Of a DNA stretch of 45,948 nt, positions 16,640 to 24,572 are shown piece by piece. The translations under genes and the position numbers were made by a program. The notes beneath the pieces were generated by a model. The model saw only the letters and a program-made list of their open reading frames with translations. It did not search any database and was not told the DNA's origin. Where the stretch lies: positions 1 through 45,948 of the forward strand of contig CAYMPW010000012.1 in the NCBI GenBank assembly GCA_964392725.1. Reading direction: 5' to 3'. Source of the stretch: CAYMPW01 sp964392725 (GTDB taxonomy: Archaea > Thermoplasmatota > Thermoplasmata > Methanomassiliicoccales > Methanomethylophilaceae). How positions within the stretch are numbered: the stretch's first letter is position 1; each line of letters opens with the position of its first letter.

Positions 16640-17956
16640 ATGGATTTATTTGAATATTCGCGTAAAGAAGCTCTCAGCAAAGGGGCACCACTTGCAAGCA
16701 GAATGAGACCCGAAACTATAGATGATGTAGTAGGTCAACAACACATTCTCGGCAAAGAAATGCTTCTTTATCGCGCCATCAAAGCGGACAAACTCAGTTC
16801 GCTTATTTTCTACGGACCTCCGGGAACCGGAAAAACTACACTTGCAATGGTTATTGCAAACACAACCCAAGCACATTTCAGACAATTGAATGCGACATGT
16901 GCCGGTAAAAAAGACATGGAAGAAGTTGTTGCCAAAGCCAAAGCAGATTTGGGAATGGAACAGCGCAGAACCATTCTTTTCATAGATGAGATTCACCGTT
17001 TCAACAAAGCACAGCAGGATTATCTTCTTCCTTTCGTAGAGAACGGAACGATTATTCTTATTGGTGCAACGACAGAAAATCCATATTTTGAAGTTAATCG
17101 TGCATTACTCTCAAGATCTGCAATTTTCCAACTTAAATCAATTGAAAAGGAAGATATTGCAAAACTTCTCAGAAAAGCATTGGAAACACCGGGAAAAGGA
17201 TTGGGAGATTTCAATGCTGTTGCTGATGACGATGCTATCGAATTTTTAGCGGATATCTGCAATGGAGACGCAAGATCTGCATTGAATGCTATTGAACTTG
17301 CAGTTTTAACCACGGATAAAAGTGAAGATGGAGTTATTCACATTACTTTGGATGTTGCTTCGTCCTGTGTTCAAAAAAGAGTTTTGGGATATAACCGTCA
17401 AAGTGACGGCCATTATGATACGATTTCGGCTTTTATCAAAAGTATGCGCGGTTCCGACCCCGATGCTGCGGTTTACTACCTTGCAAAAATGTTGTACGCA
17501 GGAGAAGATCTCAGTTTCATTTCCAGAAGAATCGTGATTTGTGCATCCGAAGATGTTTCCAACGCAGATCCGAATGCATTGGTTGTTGCCAATGCTGCCG
17601 CGGAAGCCGTAGAACGTATCGGTATGCCGGAAGCGAGAATCATATTGGCCCAAGCCGTTCTTTACGTTGCAACCGCCCCCAAAAGTAATTCCGCATATGT
17701 TGCGATTGATGAAGCTTTAAGAGTTGTTGAAAAAGAACATGCGGATCCCATTCCTCCGCACCTTAGGGATGCTCATTACAAAGGTGCTAAAGATTTGGGA
17801 CACGGACTTGGATACAAATATCCTCATGATTATGAAAATCACTTTGTGGAACAACAATATCTTCCGGATAATTTAATCGGTCGTAAATTCTATAAACCGT
17901 CTGAAAATGGATATGAAAGAGGAATTCTTGGACGTTTCACAAAGAAACGTAAATAA
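16640..17956 (+). CDS. rarA: RarA/MgsA-type AAA+ recombination factor
   Basis: 438 residues with the RarA/MgsA/WRNIP1 layout: N-terminal MRPETIDDVVGQQH, Walker A GPPGTGKTTLA (about 59-69), Walker B FIDEIHRFN, sensor ATTENPYFEVN, arginine finger region LLSRSAIF, and the C-terminal cluster with DAHYKGAKDLGHGLGYKYPHD and YLPDNL. The family acts at stalled replication forks as a tetrameric ATPase loaded near single-strand ends. It is mainly bacterial and eukaryotic, so its presence in an archaeon suggests transfer. A TATA-like TTATATTTG near 16611-16618 places the start on the ATG. It is divergent from the acyltransferase. Confidence 0.92.
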   Translation: MDLFEYSRKEALSKGAPLASRMRPETIDDVVGQQHILGKEMLLYRAIKADKLSSLIFYGPPGTGKTTLAMVIANTTQAHFRQLNATCAGKKDMEEVVAKAKADLGMEQRRTILFIDEIHRFNKAQQDYLLPFVENGTIILIGATTENPYFEVNRALLSRSAIFQLKSIEKEDIAKLLRKALETPGKGLGDFNAVADDDAIEFLADICNGDARSALNAIELAVLTTDKSEDGVIHITLDVASSCVQKRVLGYNRQSDGHYDTISAFIKSMRGSDPDAAVYYLAKMLYAGEDLSFISRRIVICASEDVSNADPNALVVANAAAEAVERIGMPEARIILAQAVLYVATAPKSNSAYVAIDEALRVVEKEHADPIPPHLRDAHYKGAKDLGHGLGYKYPHDYENHFVEQQYLPDNLIGRKFYKPSENGYERGILGRFTKKRK

Positions 17957-17974
17957 TCTTTGAAATAAAAGTTT

Positions 17975-18017
17975 GATAACTTTTCATTTAACTTAATAAG
18001 AAAAACGAAAAGTTATC
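17975..18017. terminator. Bidirectional hairpin between rarA and the first PaaK gene
   Basis: Perfect 11-bp arms GATAACTTTTC (17975-17985) and GAAAAGTTATC (18007-18017) are separated by an AT-rich 21-nt loop. They lie between two convergent genes and could end both transcripts. Confidence 0.6.
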
Positions 18018-18024
18018 TTTAACA

Positions 18025-19326
18025 TCACTCGTATTTACGAAGATCTGTCACGTGTTTTGCTTTACCTTCAAAACGTTCCAGTGTTCCGGGAAGTACAAGT
18101 TTTACATTTGCTTTGATATTGAGAACTTCTTTGAGTCTTCCTGCGAGTTCGGATGCCATGCGATTGAGTTTAACCATATCTTCCGTAAGGTACTCTTCAC
18201 CCATTTCACATTCAACTACAAGATTATCCATGTAATTCTCGTTTGTAAGCGTAAGGTGGTAGAATGGACTGAGGAATGCCATCTCTCCGATTACGCTTTC
18301 AATCTGTGAAGGGAACACGTTGATTCCGCGAACCACGAGCATATCATCGGTTCTTCCCGCGATTCTGTCGAGACGGGGGTGAGTTCTGCCGCAAGCGCAC
18401 TTTTCCCATGTAATGGAACTTTTGTCTCCGATTCTGTATCTGATAAGAGGGAAAGCTTCTTTTTTGAGCATTGTAACAACAACCTCTCCCCTTTCTCCTT
18501 CTTTACAGGGTTCTCCGTTCTCATCGAGAATTTCGATGTAACACAAATCGGCCCAAATGTGAACTCCATTCTGTTCTGCGCATTCAAGGAACATAGGTCC
18601 GTAGAATTCGCTTGCTCCGTAACAGTTGTGAACACGGATTCCGGTACGATCTTGAAGTTTTTGTCTCATGGACTCCGACCAAGGTTCGCCGCCTGCAATT
18701 CCCAATTTGAGTTTGGTATCTTTACGGATATCAAGTCCCATCTGATCGCATGTATCCGCGATGTGGAAAATGTACGAAGGTGTTCCCGCAATACATGTAA
18801 CGGGAAGATCCTGCATAAGCTGAATCTGTCTGTTTGTGTTTCCGGTACTTGTCGGAAGAACGGTTGCTCCCAAGCGTTCTGCTCCGTAGTGAACACCGAG
18901 ACCTCCGGTAAACAAACCATATCCGTGACTGTTTTGCACCATATCGTGTTTGGTCATTCCGAAAGAACACATTCCGCGTGCCAAAGATTCCGACCAATTA
19001 TCGATGTCGTTTTGTGTGTATCCTACAACGGTGGGTTTTCCTGTAGTTCCGGAAGAAACGTGAACCCTTACCAACTCTTCGTATGGTTTTACGAAAAGTT
19101 TGTCGGGGTAATTATCCCTGAGATCGGATTTCTTCATGAAAGGAACTTTACGGAAATCTTCGAATGAATTAACATCATCGGGTGTTAAACCGATACTTTC
19201 CATACGCTCACGGAAAAATGTAGATGACGAATACATATCGCGAACCAGCTTTAAAAGCAGGCTGAGTTGAAGTTTTTCAAGCTCTTCTCTCGACATCGTT
19301 TCCATTTCTTCATTAAAGAACGCCAT
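18025..19326 (-). CDS. PaaK-like phenylacetate-CoA ligase (first copy)
   Basis: 433 residues. The adenylate-forming signature is VSSGTTGKPTVVGYT (about 90-104), followed by CYGASEFYGPMF, LIRYRIGD and GRTDDMLVVRGINVFPSQIE, all typical of phenylacetate-CoA ligases; the C-terminal part ends with RFEGKAKHVTD. A CACGR element (KCACGRTHPRLDRI) matches the Cys motif common in the family. The enzyme should activate an aryl or aryl-acetate acid with ATP and CoA. Methanogens use such ligases to assimilate exogenous aromatic acids for amino acids via indolepyruvate oxidoreductase; that role is inferred. An operator with three GTGCTAT half sites sits at its promoter. The second copy at 22512-23816 is clearly related. 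Confidence 0.88.
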   Translation of the reverse strand: MAFFNEEMETMSREELEKLQLSLLLKLVRDMYSSSTFFRERMESIGLTPDDVNSFEDFRKVPFMKKSDLRDNYPDKLFVKPYEELVRVHVSSGTTGKPTVVGYTQNDIDNWSESLARGMCSFGMTKHDMVQNSHGYGLFTGGLGVHYGAERLGATVLPTSTGNTNRQIQLMQDLPVTCIAGTPSYIFHIADTCDQMGLDIRKDTKLKLGIAGGEPWSESMRQKLQDRTGIRVHNCYGASEFYGPMFLECAEQNGVHIWADLCYIEILDENGEPCKEGERGEVVVTMLKKEAFPLIRYRIGDKSSITWEKCACGRTHPRLDRIAGRTDDMLVVRGINVFPSQIESVIGEMAFLSPFYHLTLTNENYMDNLVVECEMGEEYLTEDMVKLNRMASELAGRLKEVLNIKANVKLVLPGTLERFEGKAKHVTDLRKYE

Positions 19327-19344
19327 TTTTTCACCGTATGTAGA

Positions 19345-19376
19345 GTGCTATCACATAGCACGGTAACTTGTGCTAT
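19345..19376 (-). promoter_or_regulatory. Three-half-site operator of the first PaaK gene
   Basis: GTGCTAT-CAC-ATAGCAC (19345-19361) is a perfect palindrome, and a third GTGCTAT follows at 19370-19376. A TATA element TTTATTATATGG at 19383-19394 (minus strand) predicts a start near 19361, inside the palindrome. The layout is that of a repressor site. The motif is absent from the second PaaK promoter. Confidence 0.6.
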
Positions 19377-19449
19377 GTCCCCATATAATAAAAATGTTGT
19401 TGAAAAATGACTGTTGAAGTATGAAGAGTTTTATCAGATTTTGATACCC

Positions 19450-19456
19450 TATAAAT
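19450..19456 (+). promoter_or_regulatory. TATA element for the Schlafen/AlbA_2 gene
   Basis: TATAAAT predicts a transcript start near 19480. The 12-nt tandem repeats would then lie in a leader of about 100 nt. Confidence 0.4.
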
Positions 19457-19502
19457 TTTTTAACATCCTTTTTAGTTTCAAAAAAAAGAAAGCTTTATTA
19501 CC

Positions 19503-19566
19503 TAAGACGACAGTTAAGACGACAGTTAAGACGACAGTTAAGACGACAGTTAAGACGACAGTTAAG
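19503..19566 (+). repeat. Five 12-nt tandem repeats before the Schlafen/AlbA_2 gene
   Basis: Five identical copies of ACGACAGTTAAG occupy 19507-19566, preceded by a partial TAAG at 19503. They end 12 nt before the ATG at 19579. In the frame of that gene each unit reads TTVK, and the frame stays open up to a TTG at 19414, so they could be leader sequence, a binding-site array for the DNA-binding protein encoded next, or a translated N-terminal extension. Related Schlafen-type proteins often carry TTQK-like repeats elsewhere in the protein. Confidence 0.8.
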
Positions 19567-19578
19567 GGCGATGATTAT

Positions 19579-21081
19579 ATGATTCCAATAGATATTTCAA
19601 ACTTGATATCACAGCGCACTGTGGAAAGTTCACGCATAGAATATAAAGAAAATTGGAATCCTGAAAAGATTCTTCATACGGTATGTGCATTTGCGAATGA
19701 TATTGATAATCTTGGAGGGGGGTACATTTTAATTGGCGTGGCAGAACAAAACGGTATGCCCATACTCCCAATATCGGGAATTAATAAAGATTCGATTGAT
19801 CGCATAAATAAAGAAATTTTAAAAACATGCAACTTGATTGAACCCAGATATATTCCGATTGTTGAACATACGACATATAACGGAAAAAATATCTTGGTTA
19901 TGTGGGTTCCGGGTGGAAATCAACGTCCATATAAATGCCCGGCACACATTTCTTCCAATAAAGCATCACAAGATGTAAAGATTGCATTCATACGTAAACT
20001 GTCCAATACGATACACGCTAATTCCAATGATGAAAAAGAATTGTATAATCTTGCTAGTAGAGAACCATACGATGATAGGATAAATCATATGGCAAATATC
20101 GAAAATTTAAGGCCCATTTTAATATCAGATTATTTGGGTCGCGTTAACAGTAATCTGTATCAACAATCATTATCAATGCAATTACCAGATCTTGCACAAC
20201 ACATGCGTATTGCTGCAGGACCTGCAGAATATCTTAAACCGATTAATGTAGGTCTAATGTTTTTTAATGAACAACCCGATAATTTCTTCAAATATGCCAG
20301 AATTGAAATTGTCGATAAGCCTGATCCCACGGGCGATGGAATGATGGAAAATATATTCACAGGTCCGCTTAACATACAATTGGAAAATTCATTAAAATTC
20401 ATTGAAAACTATGTTATAAAAGAGAAAATCAACAAAAAAACAACTTCGGCTATCGCAGAACGTTGTTTCAATTATCCATTTCAAGCAATTGAAGAAATAT
20501 TGTCCAACGCGGTGTATCATAAAGATTATCAAATCTCAGAACCGATTACGGTTACAATTACACCTGATCATATAGAAATCCTTAGTTTCCCCGGCCCCGA
20601 TGGATCTATTTCTGAAAAGGATTTGAAAAATTGTCATCTTGTTGCTTCCAGATATAGAAATCGCCGTATAGGTGATTTTTTGAAAGAATTAAGACTTATT
20701 GAAGGAAGAAACACAGGCATACCCACAGCATTGCGTGCATTGAAACTTAATGGATCAGATATGCCTATATTCGAAACGGACTCTGATAGAAATTATCTCA
20801 GAGTTACAATTCCAATAAATAAAAAATTCATAAAAAATCAAAAAACAACAAAGAAACATGTTTCGAATAAAAGAAGTTTGGAAGAACTTAAAGCAGATAT
20901 TTTAAATAAATTATCTAGCGGAAACGAATATTCAATACGAGAATTATCTTTGGAACTGGGATATAAAAGTATTACTCGCAACATGAGTGCGTGCATCAAA
21001 GAACTTCTTGATGAAGAAATTATAGAATACAAATACCCAGATAAAATAAATAGCAGAAATCAAAAAATAAAAATGAAGTAA
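19579..21081 (+). CDS. Schlafen AlbA_2-domain ATP-binding transcriptional regulator-like protein
   Basis: 500 residues from the ATG at 19579. The N-terminal AlbA_2 (Schlafen) domain shows SRIEYKENW and GGGYILIGV. Next comes a RecG-like/HATPase_c_4 region with EEILSNAVYHKDYQ, EILSFPGPDGSI, and RNRRIGDFLKELRLIEGRNTGIPT in outline. A Lys-rich linker leads to a C-terminal winged helix (about 435-495). Proteins of this build are annotated as transcriptional regulators or RecG-like helicases but lack helicase motifs; their targets are unknown. They are often found with mobile or defence genes, though no such partner is adjacent here. The stop codon lies inside a long hairpin. A TTG at 19414 would extend the protein through the TTVK repeats. 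Confidence 0.8.
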   Translation: MIPIDISNLISQRTVESSRIEYKENWNPEKILHTVCAFANDIDNLGGGYILIGVAEQNGMPILPISGINKDSIDRINKEILKTCNLIEPRYIPIVEHTTYNGKNILVMWVPGGNQRPYKCPAHISSNKASQDVKIAFIRKLSNTIHANSNDEKELYNLASREPYDDRINHMANIENLRPILISDYLGRVNSNLYQQSLSMQLPDLAQHMRIAAGPAEYLKPINVGLMFFNEQPDNFFKYARIEIVDKPDPTGDGMMENIFTGPLNIQLENSLKFIENYVIKEKINKKTTSAIAERCFNYPFQAIEEILSNAVYHKDYQISEPITVTITPDHIEILSFPGPDGSISEKDLKNCHLVASRYRNRRIGDFLKELRLIEGRNTGIPTALRALKLNGSDMPIFETDSDRNYLRVTIPINKKFIKNQKTTKKHVSNKRSLEELKADILNKLSSGNEYSIRELSLELGYKSITRNMSACIKELLDEEIIEYKYPDKINSRNQKIKMK

Positions 21082-21123
21082 CAAATCTTTCACAACCAAA
21101 AAAAGATTGTGAAAGATTTGTTA
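21079..21123. terminator. Long bidirectional hairpin between convergent genes
   Basis: Perfect 17-bp arms TAACAAATCTTTCACAA (21079-21095) and TTGTGAAAGATTTGTTA (21107-21123) enclose an 11-nt loop CCAAAAAAAGA. The first arm begins with the TAA stop of the upstream gene and the second ends 3 nt before the stop of the SelB-like gene on the other strand. Confidence 0.75.
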
Positions 21124-21126
21124 AAA

Positions 21127-22089
21127 TCATTCAAGAGTTGCGGTTCCGACGACTCTGAGCTTTCCGCCTTCGAGATACATAAGAACTGCTACATCACCGG
21201 GTTTGTGAATAATTTCCGATTCCAAAGCAATCTGTACTTCGGGAGATCTGAAATCATCGCCGTTGTCAACGGATTCGATCCTTGCGGGAACCATCTGCAT
21301 CCAATGTCCGATGTGAAGAACCATTCCTTCTTTGAGTGCGGCAGGCCAATATTTTATCAGCGTTGCTTTTCCGGAAATGGATTTACTCATTTTTATTGAA
21401 GGATCGGTTGTGAGAACAAATCCGCGGTCGAGATCATCGGAATCGATTCCTCTCAATGCAAGACCGACGTGGTCTCCTTTTACTCCATCGTCGGCATCAA
21501 CATCGTGTTTCTGAATGGATTTCAAAACAACTTCCTTGTTCAAAGGGAAGACTTTCATTTTGTCGTGCTTTTTGAAGTGTCCGTCGCTGACAGATCCGAG
21601 AACAACGGTTCCCACACCTTTTACGTTGAAGTGACTGTCTACAGGACAGGATCCGCATGAACCGTCTCCGGCTTTGCGGTTTTCCGCACATGCCATATCA
21701 AGAAGAGCTTCTCTGATTTTTACGGGATCATCCTCGATGAATTCGTAATTTTCCAAAGAAGTTCCTGCCAACAAAGGTTTGAGCTGTTCGGGCTGAACGT
21801 AATTCTGAAGAACAATCCATCCTTTTGAAATTCCGAAACTATCGGTCATAACGATTGTTTCTCCCAGGTGGGCATCGATTGCATCCACTATAAAGATGGC
21901 AAATTCGGACATTCCGACGGAATAGAAAAGAGATGATAATTTCTCCGGATACTTGGAAGGCTCGATAAGTGTAACCGAATCGTTTCCGCGTTTAAGTTCG
22001 AAGAACGTCATATCGGTGACGGTTCCCTTCTTTCCGACTTTTTCTGCATAACCTGTTTTTCCGAGAATGGCAACATTAAGATTTCCCAT
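21127..22089 (-). CDS. Archaeal SelB-like protein with degenerate G domain (aSelBL type)
   Basis: 320 residues. The C-terminal half has translation-factor beta-barrel domains: DSHFNVKGVGTVVLGSV in outline, KHDKMKVFPL, SIQKHDVDADDGVKGDHVGLALRGI, RGFVLTTD, as in domain II of EF1A and SelB. The N-terminal half corresponds to a G domain but the GTP motifs are gone: the P-loop position reads LGKTGYAEKVGKKGT, the DxxGH position has IEPSKYPEK, and NKxD has become QNYVQ. It therefore should not hydrolyse GTP. This matches the archaeal SelB-like (aSelBL) family, once suggested as a pyrrolysine factor but of unknown role. It is the last gene of an operon with a PaaK-like ligase and an ACT protein; its ATG directly follows the ACT stop. 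Confidence 0.75.
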   Translation of the reverse strand: MGNLNVAILGKTGYAEKVGKKGTVTDMTFFELKRGNDSVTLIEPSKYPEKLSSLFYSVGMSEFAIFIVDAIDAHLGETIVMTDSFGISKGWIVLQNYVQPEQLKPLLAGTSLENYEFIEDDPVKIREALLDMACAENRKAGDGSCGSCPVDSHFNVKGVGTVVLGSVSDGHFKKHDKMKVFPLNKEVVLKSIQKHDVDADDGVKGDHVGLALRGIDSDDLDRGFVLTTDPSIKMSKSISGKATLIKYWPAALKEGMVLHIGHWMQMVPARIESVDNGDDFRSPEVQIALESEIIHKPGDVAVLMYLEGGKLRVVGTATLE

Positions 22090-22512
22090 TTAAATCTCCG
22101 AATCCTTTATTGTTTCAATGCCTGCTTCTGCGAGACATGCGATTGCTTTTGCAGGATCGTCTACTCTAAGGAAGACGACTGCTTTCTCATTCATTGAGTA
22201 AGCATATCCATACTCTATGTTAATGCCGCATTTACCGAGAATGCTGGCACTCTCGAACATAGAACCAGGCTTATCTGAAATTACAACACCGATAACATCG
22301 GTTTTCTTTACGATGATATTCTTGCTTTTCAAAGATTCGTATGCTTCTTCCGGTTTATCTACAACCGCTCTGAGAATTCCGAATTCGACGGATTCCGCCA
22401 AATTGAAAACTTTCATGTTTACATTGCATTCTTTGAGTATGCCTGCAATAGCTGCAAGGCGTCCGGGTTCGTTGTTAACGAATATCGAAAGTTGAGTAAT
22501 TATATTTCCCAT
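22090..22512 (-). CDS. Double ACT-domain regulatory protein
   Basis: 140 residues made of two ACT domains: the first from about residue 4 (TQLSIFVNNEPGRLAAIAGIL), the second from about 70 (IGVVISDKPGSMFESASIL). ACT domains bind small ligands, usually amino acids. Such proteins are commonly encoded next to PaaK-like ligases and probably sense an aromatic amino acid or acid. The start shares one base with the stop of the ligase (TAATG), and the stop is immediately followed by the ATG of the SelB-like gene, so all three are one transcription unit. Confidence 0.85.
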   Translation of the reverse strand: MGNIITQLSIFVNNEPGRLAAIAGILKECNVNMKVFNLAESVEFGILRAVVDKPEEAYESLKSKNIIVKKTDVIGVVISDKPGSMFESASILGKCGINIEYGYAYSMNEKAVVFLRVDDPAKAIACLAEAGIETIKDSEI

Positions 22513-23816
22513 TAGATTTGCCTCCTGTCGATTACACGTTTTGATTTGCCATCAAATCTTGGAAGTGTTCCATATTCTTTAAGTTCGATTGCAACTGCAA
22601 TGTTAAGGTATTTCTTCATGTCAGATTCCAATTGTCTTTTCAGACTGATCATATCTTCAACTTTATCACTGAAGCATTCAGGTTTGACTTCAACCTGTAA
22701 TAACATAGAATCCAAGTCTCCGACCCTGTCTACGTAAATCATGTATTGATCTCCGACCTGAGGGGTACGCATCAAAGTGTATTCGATCTGAGATGGGAAC
22801 ACATTGATTCCACGAATAATAAGCATATCGTCTGTTCTTCCGGATATTCTTTCGATTCTCGGGGATGTTCTGCCGCATGCACACTCTTCGTTCATAATCG
22901 AGGTAAGATCTTTGATACGATATCTGATAAGAGGGAAGGCTTCCTTGCGAAGCATGGTTACAACCATCTCTCCCTTCTGTCCGGGTCCGAGAGATTCTCC
23001 GGTCTCCGGATCGATTATCTCCACGTATGTAATATCGCTTTGAATGTGAATTCCTTTACGTTCTTCGCATTCCGTGAACATAGGTCCGCCCATTTCAGAA
23101 GTTCCGTATACATCATAACATCTTATTCCGGTAGACTCTTCGAGACGAGATCTCATACCTTCGCTCCAGGGTTCTGCACCAAGAATTGCTGTTTTTACTT
23201 TGGTATCTCTGCGGAAATCGATTCCTATTTTTTTGGCAACCGTGTTCATGTGAACCAAATATGACGGAGTGCACGCAATAACTGTAACATCCAAATCACA
23301 CATAAGTTCCAGTTGTCTTTCGGTACTTCCCGTGGACGATGGAAGAACTGTTGCTCCTACTGCTTCTCCTCCGTAATGAAGACCTAAACCACCGGTGAAT
23401 AAACCGTATCCGTATGCGACCTGAATTGTATCTTCTTCTCCTACACCTATTGAAGTCAAAGACCTCGCCAAACTATCGGTCCAATATCCCAAATCGTTAC
23501 GTGTGTATCCTACGAGGGTGGGCTTTCCGGTTGTTCCGGATGAAACATGGTATCTAACTACATCTTTTGTCGGGACAGTAAACATCTTAGTGGGATAGTT
23601 ATCTCTAAGATCTTGTTTATACATGAAAGGCAACTTAGATATGTCTTCGATGCAAGTAATATCCTGGGGCAACACTCCGTGCTCCTTCATCCTGTCGTGA
23701 TAGAATTTATTCTCGGAATACAGATTTTCAATAAGTCCCTTAAGGCTGTTGTATTGAAGTTTTTTGATTTCTTCCGGAGATAGTTTTTCTATCTTTTCAT
23801 CCCAAAATTTGGCCAT
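22512..23816 (-). CDS. PaaK-like phenylacetate-CoA ligase (second copy)
   Basis: 434 residues from the ATG at 23816. Signature blocks are VSSGTTGKPTLVGYT, YGYGLFTGGLGLHYGGE, YGTSEMGGPMFTECEE, LIRYRIKD, ECACGRTSPRIERI and GRTDDMLIIRGINVFPSQIE. Function as for the first copy: ATP- and CoA-dependent activation of an aromatic acid, probably phenylacetate or a related aryl acetate. A longer ATG start at 23864 is unlikely because a TATA element (TTAAATATATA, 23839-23849) puts the transcript start near 23818. Unlike the first copy it heads an operon with an ACT protein and the SelB-like protein. Confidence 0.9.
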   Translation of the reverse strand: MAKFWDEKIEKLSPEEIKKLQYNSLKGLIENLYSENKFYHDRMKEHGVLPQDITCIEDISKLPFMYKQDLRDNYPTKMFTVPTKDVVRYHVSSGTTGKPTLVGYTRNDLGYWTDSLARSLTSIGVGEEDTIQVAYGYGLFTGGLGLHYGGEAVGATVLPSSTGSTERQLELMCDLDVTVIACTPSYLVHMNTVAKKIGIDFRRDTKVKTAILGAEPWSEGMRSRLEESTGIRCYDVYGTSEMGGPMFTECEERKGIHIQSDITYVEIIDPETGESLGPGQKGEMVVTMLRKEAFPLIRYRIKDLTSIMNEECACGRTSPRIERISGRTDDMLIIRGINVFPSQIEYTLMRTPQVGDQYMIYVDRVGDLDSMLLQVEVKPECFSDKVEDMISLKRQLESDMKKYLNIAVAIELKEYGTLPRFDGKSKRVIDRRQI

Positions 23817-23838
23817 AAACACGCTTATACATTTCCCA

Positions 23839-23849
23839 TATATATTTAA
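23839..23849 (-). promoter_or_regulatory. Box A of the second PaaK operon
   Basis: TTAAATATATA on the minus strand matches box A and predicts a start about 2 nt before the ATG at 23816. It favours that start over the ATG at 23864 and implies a leaderless message. Confidence 0.6.
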
Positions 23850-23903
23850 CGCGCGAAATAACATAAAATCTAATAATGAAAAATTACGATTTTGAAATGA
23901 TTT

Positions 23904-23910
23904 TATAAAT
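23904..23910 (+). promoter_or_regulatory. TATA element of the HEPN-methyltransferase pair
   Basis: TATAAAT centred at 23907 lies 24 nt before the GTG at 23931. It predicts a leaderless transcript and supports the GTG start. Confidence 0.55.
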
Positions 23911-23930
23911 TCGTATGGTATTCCAGCACT

Positions 23931-24572
23931 GTGGCAATTCTGGAAGATATTAGTAAATTACTGGAAGAATCCGGAATTTATGCCGAGGGCGTAACTAAAG
24001 ATCTTTGTACCAAACCAAATGACTTTAGATCCATGTGTTTCTGGAATATTCACAATCGTATCAAAATCACCGAGGAAATTCTCGGTTTTTACAACAGCAG
24101 TTGGTCTTTGAACAGAGTAGAAGTCTCCGAAGAAAAAGAAGGAGAAATGCTGGAACGCATTGTTACGATAACCAGAGATATGTTCGTGGATGTTGTTTCT
24201 TCCATTGAAAAATCTTCCAAAGATGCGGTTGAATTTTATTCAAAATCAAATTTGAAAGAAGCGGCTTTGGAGAATAGGAATTATCTGTACCTCAGAAACA
24301 TAATCGAAGCTTCTTGGCACAATTCTCTTATTTCGGAAAATACGTTCAACGAATGGGAGGGGATTTTGGTTATGAGGAACTTGGTTGCCCATAACAATTC
24401 CATGTCGGATCGTGCTCAAAAATATGAGGTTGGCGGGATTGCGATTTCCATGCGTCCCGGAAGAATGATGAAGGGTCCTTTGGATACGTTTGTTGTTCTT
24501 ACTCAAAGAATCTTAAGTCTTTATTTCGATTGGATTTACATCATGGACGGTAATTTCGGAGGAAAGAAATGA
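23931..24572 (+). CDS. HEPN-like helical protein with Rx4H motif
   Basis: 213 residues beginning with GTG, mostly helical, no membrane segment. I do not recognise a named family, but residues 149-154 read RNLVAH, an Rx4H motif with a polar residue after the Arg, within a helix near the C-terminus; this is the active-site pattern of HEPN ribonucleases (toxins, Cas and abortive-infection proteins). A conserved Asn pair follows (HNN). Whether it is a nuclease is inferred from the motif alone. The stop overlaps the start of a SAM methyltransferase gene by 4 nt, so the two are co-translated. HEPN toxins usually pair with a nucleotidyltransferase; here the partner is a methyltransferase. Confidence 0.6.
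   Translation: MAILEDISKLLEESGIYAEGVTKDLCTKPNDFRSMCFWNIHNRIKITEEILGFYNSSWSLNRVEVSEEKEGEMLERIVTITRDMFVDVVSSIEKSSKDAVEFYSKSNLKEAALENRNYLYLRNIIEASWHNSLISENTFNEWEGILVMRNLVAHNNSMSDRAQKYEVGGIAISMRPGRMMKGPLDTFVVLTQRILSLYFDWIYIMDGNFGGKK

Noticed and set aside
19507..19566. CRISPR-like short repeat array
   Set aside because: Units are 12 nt and directly adjacent without spacers; no cas genes are nearby.
19414..19578. N-terminal extension of the Schlafen/AlbA_2 protein as the annotated start
   Set aside because: It would need a TTG start and would place a TATA-like element inside the coding region; kept only as an alternative.
18025..23816. The two PaaK genes as a recent duplication or composite element
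   Set aside because: The proteins are related but differ throughout and their promoters differ, so the copies are old; no flanking repeats are visible.
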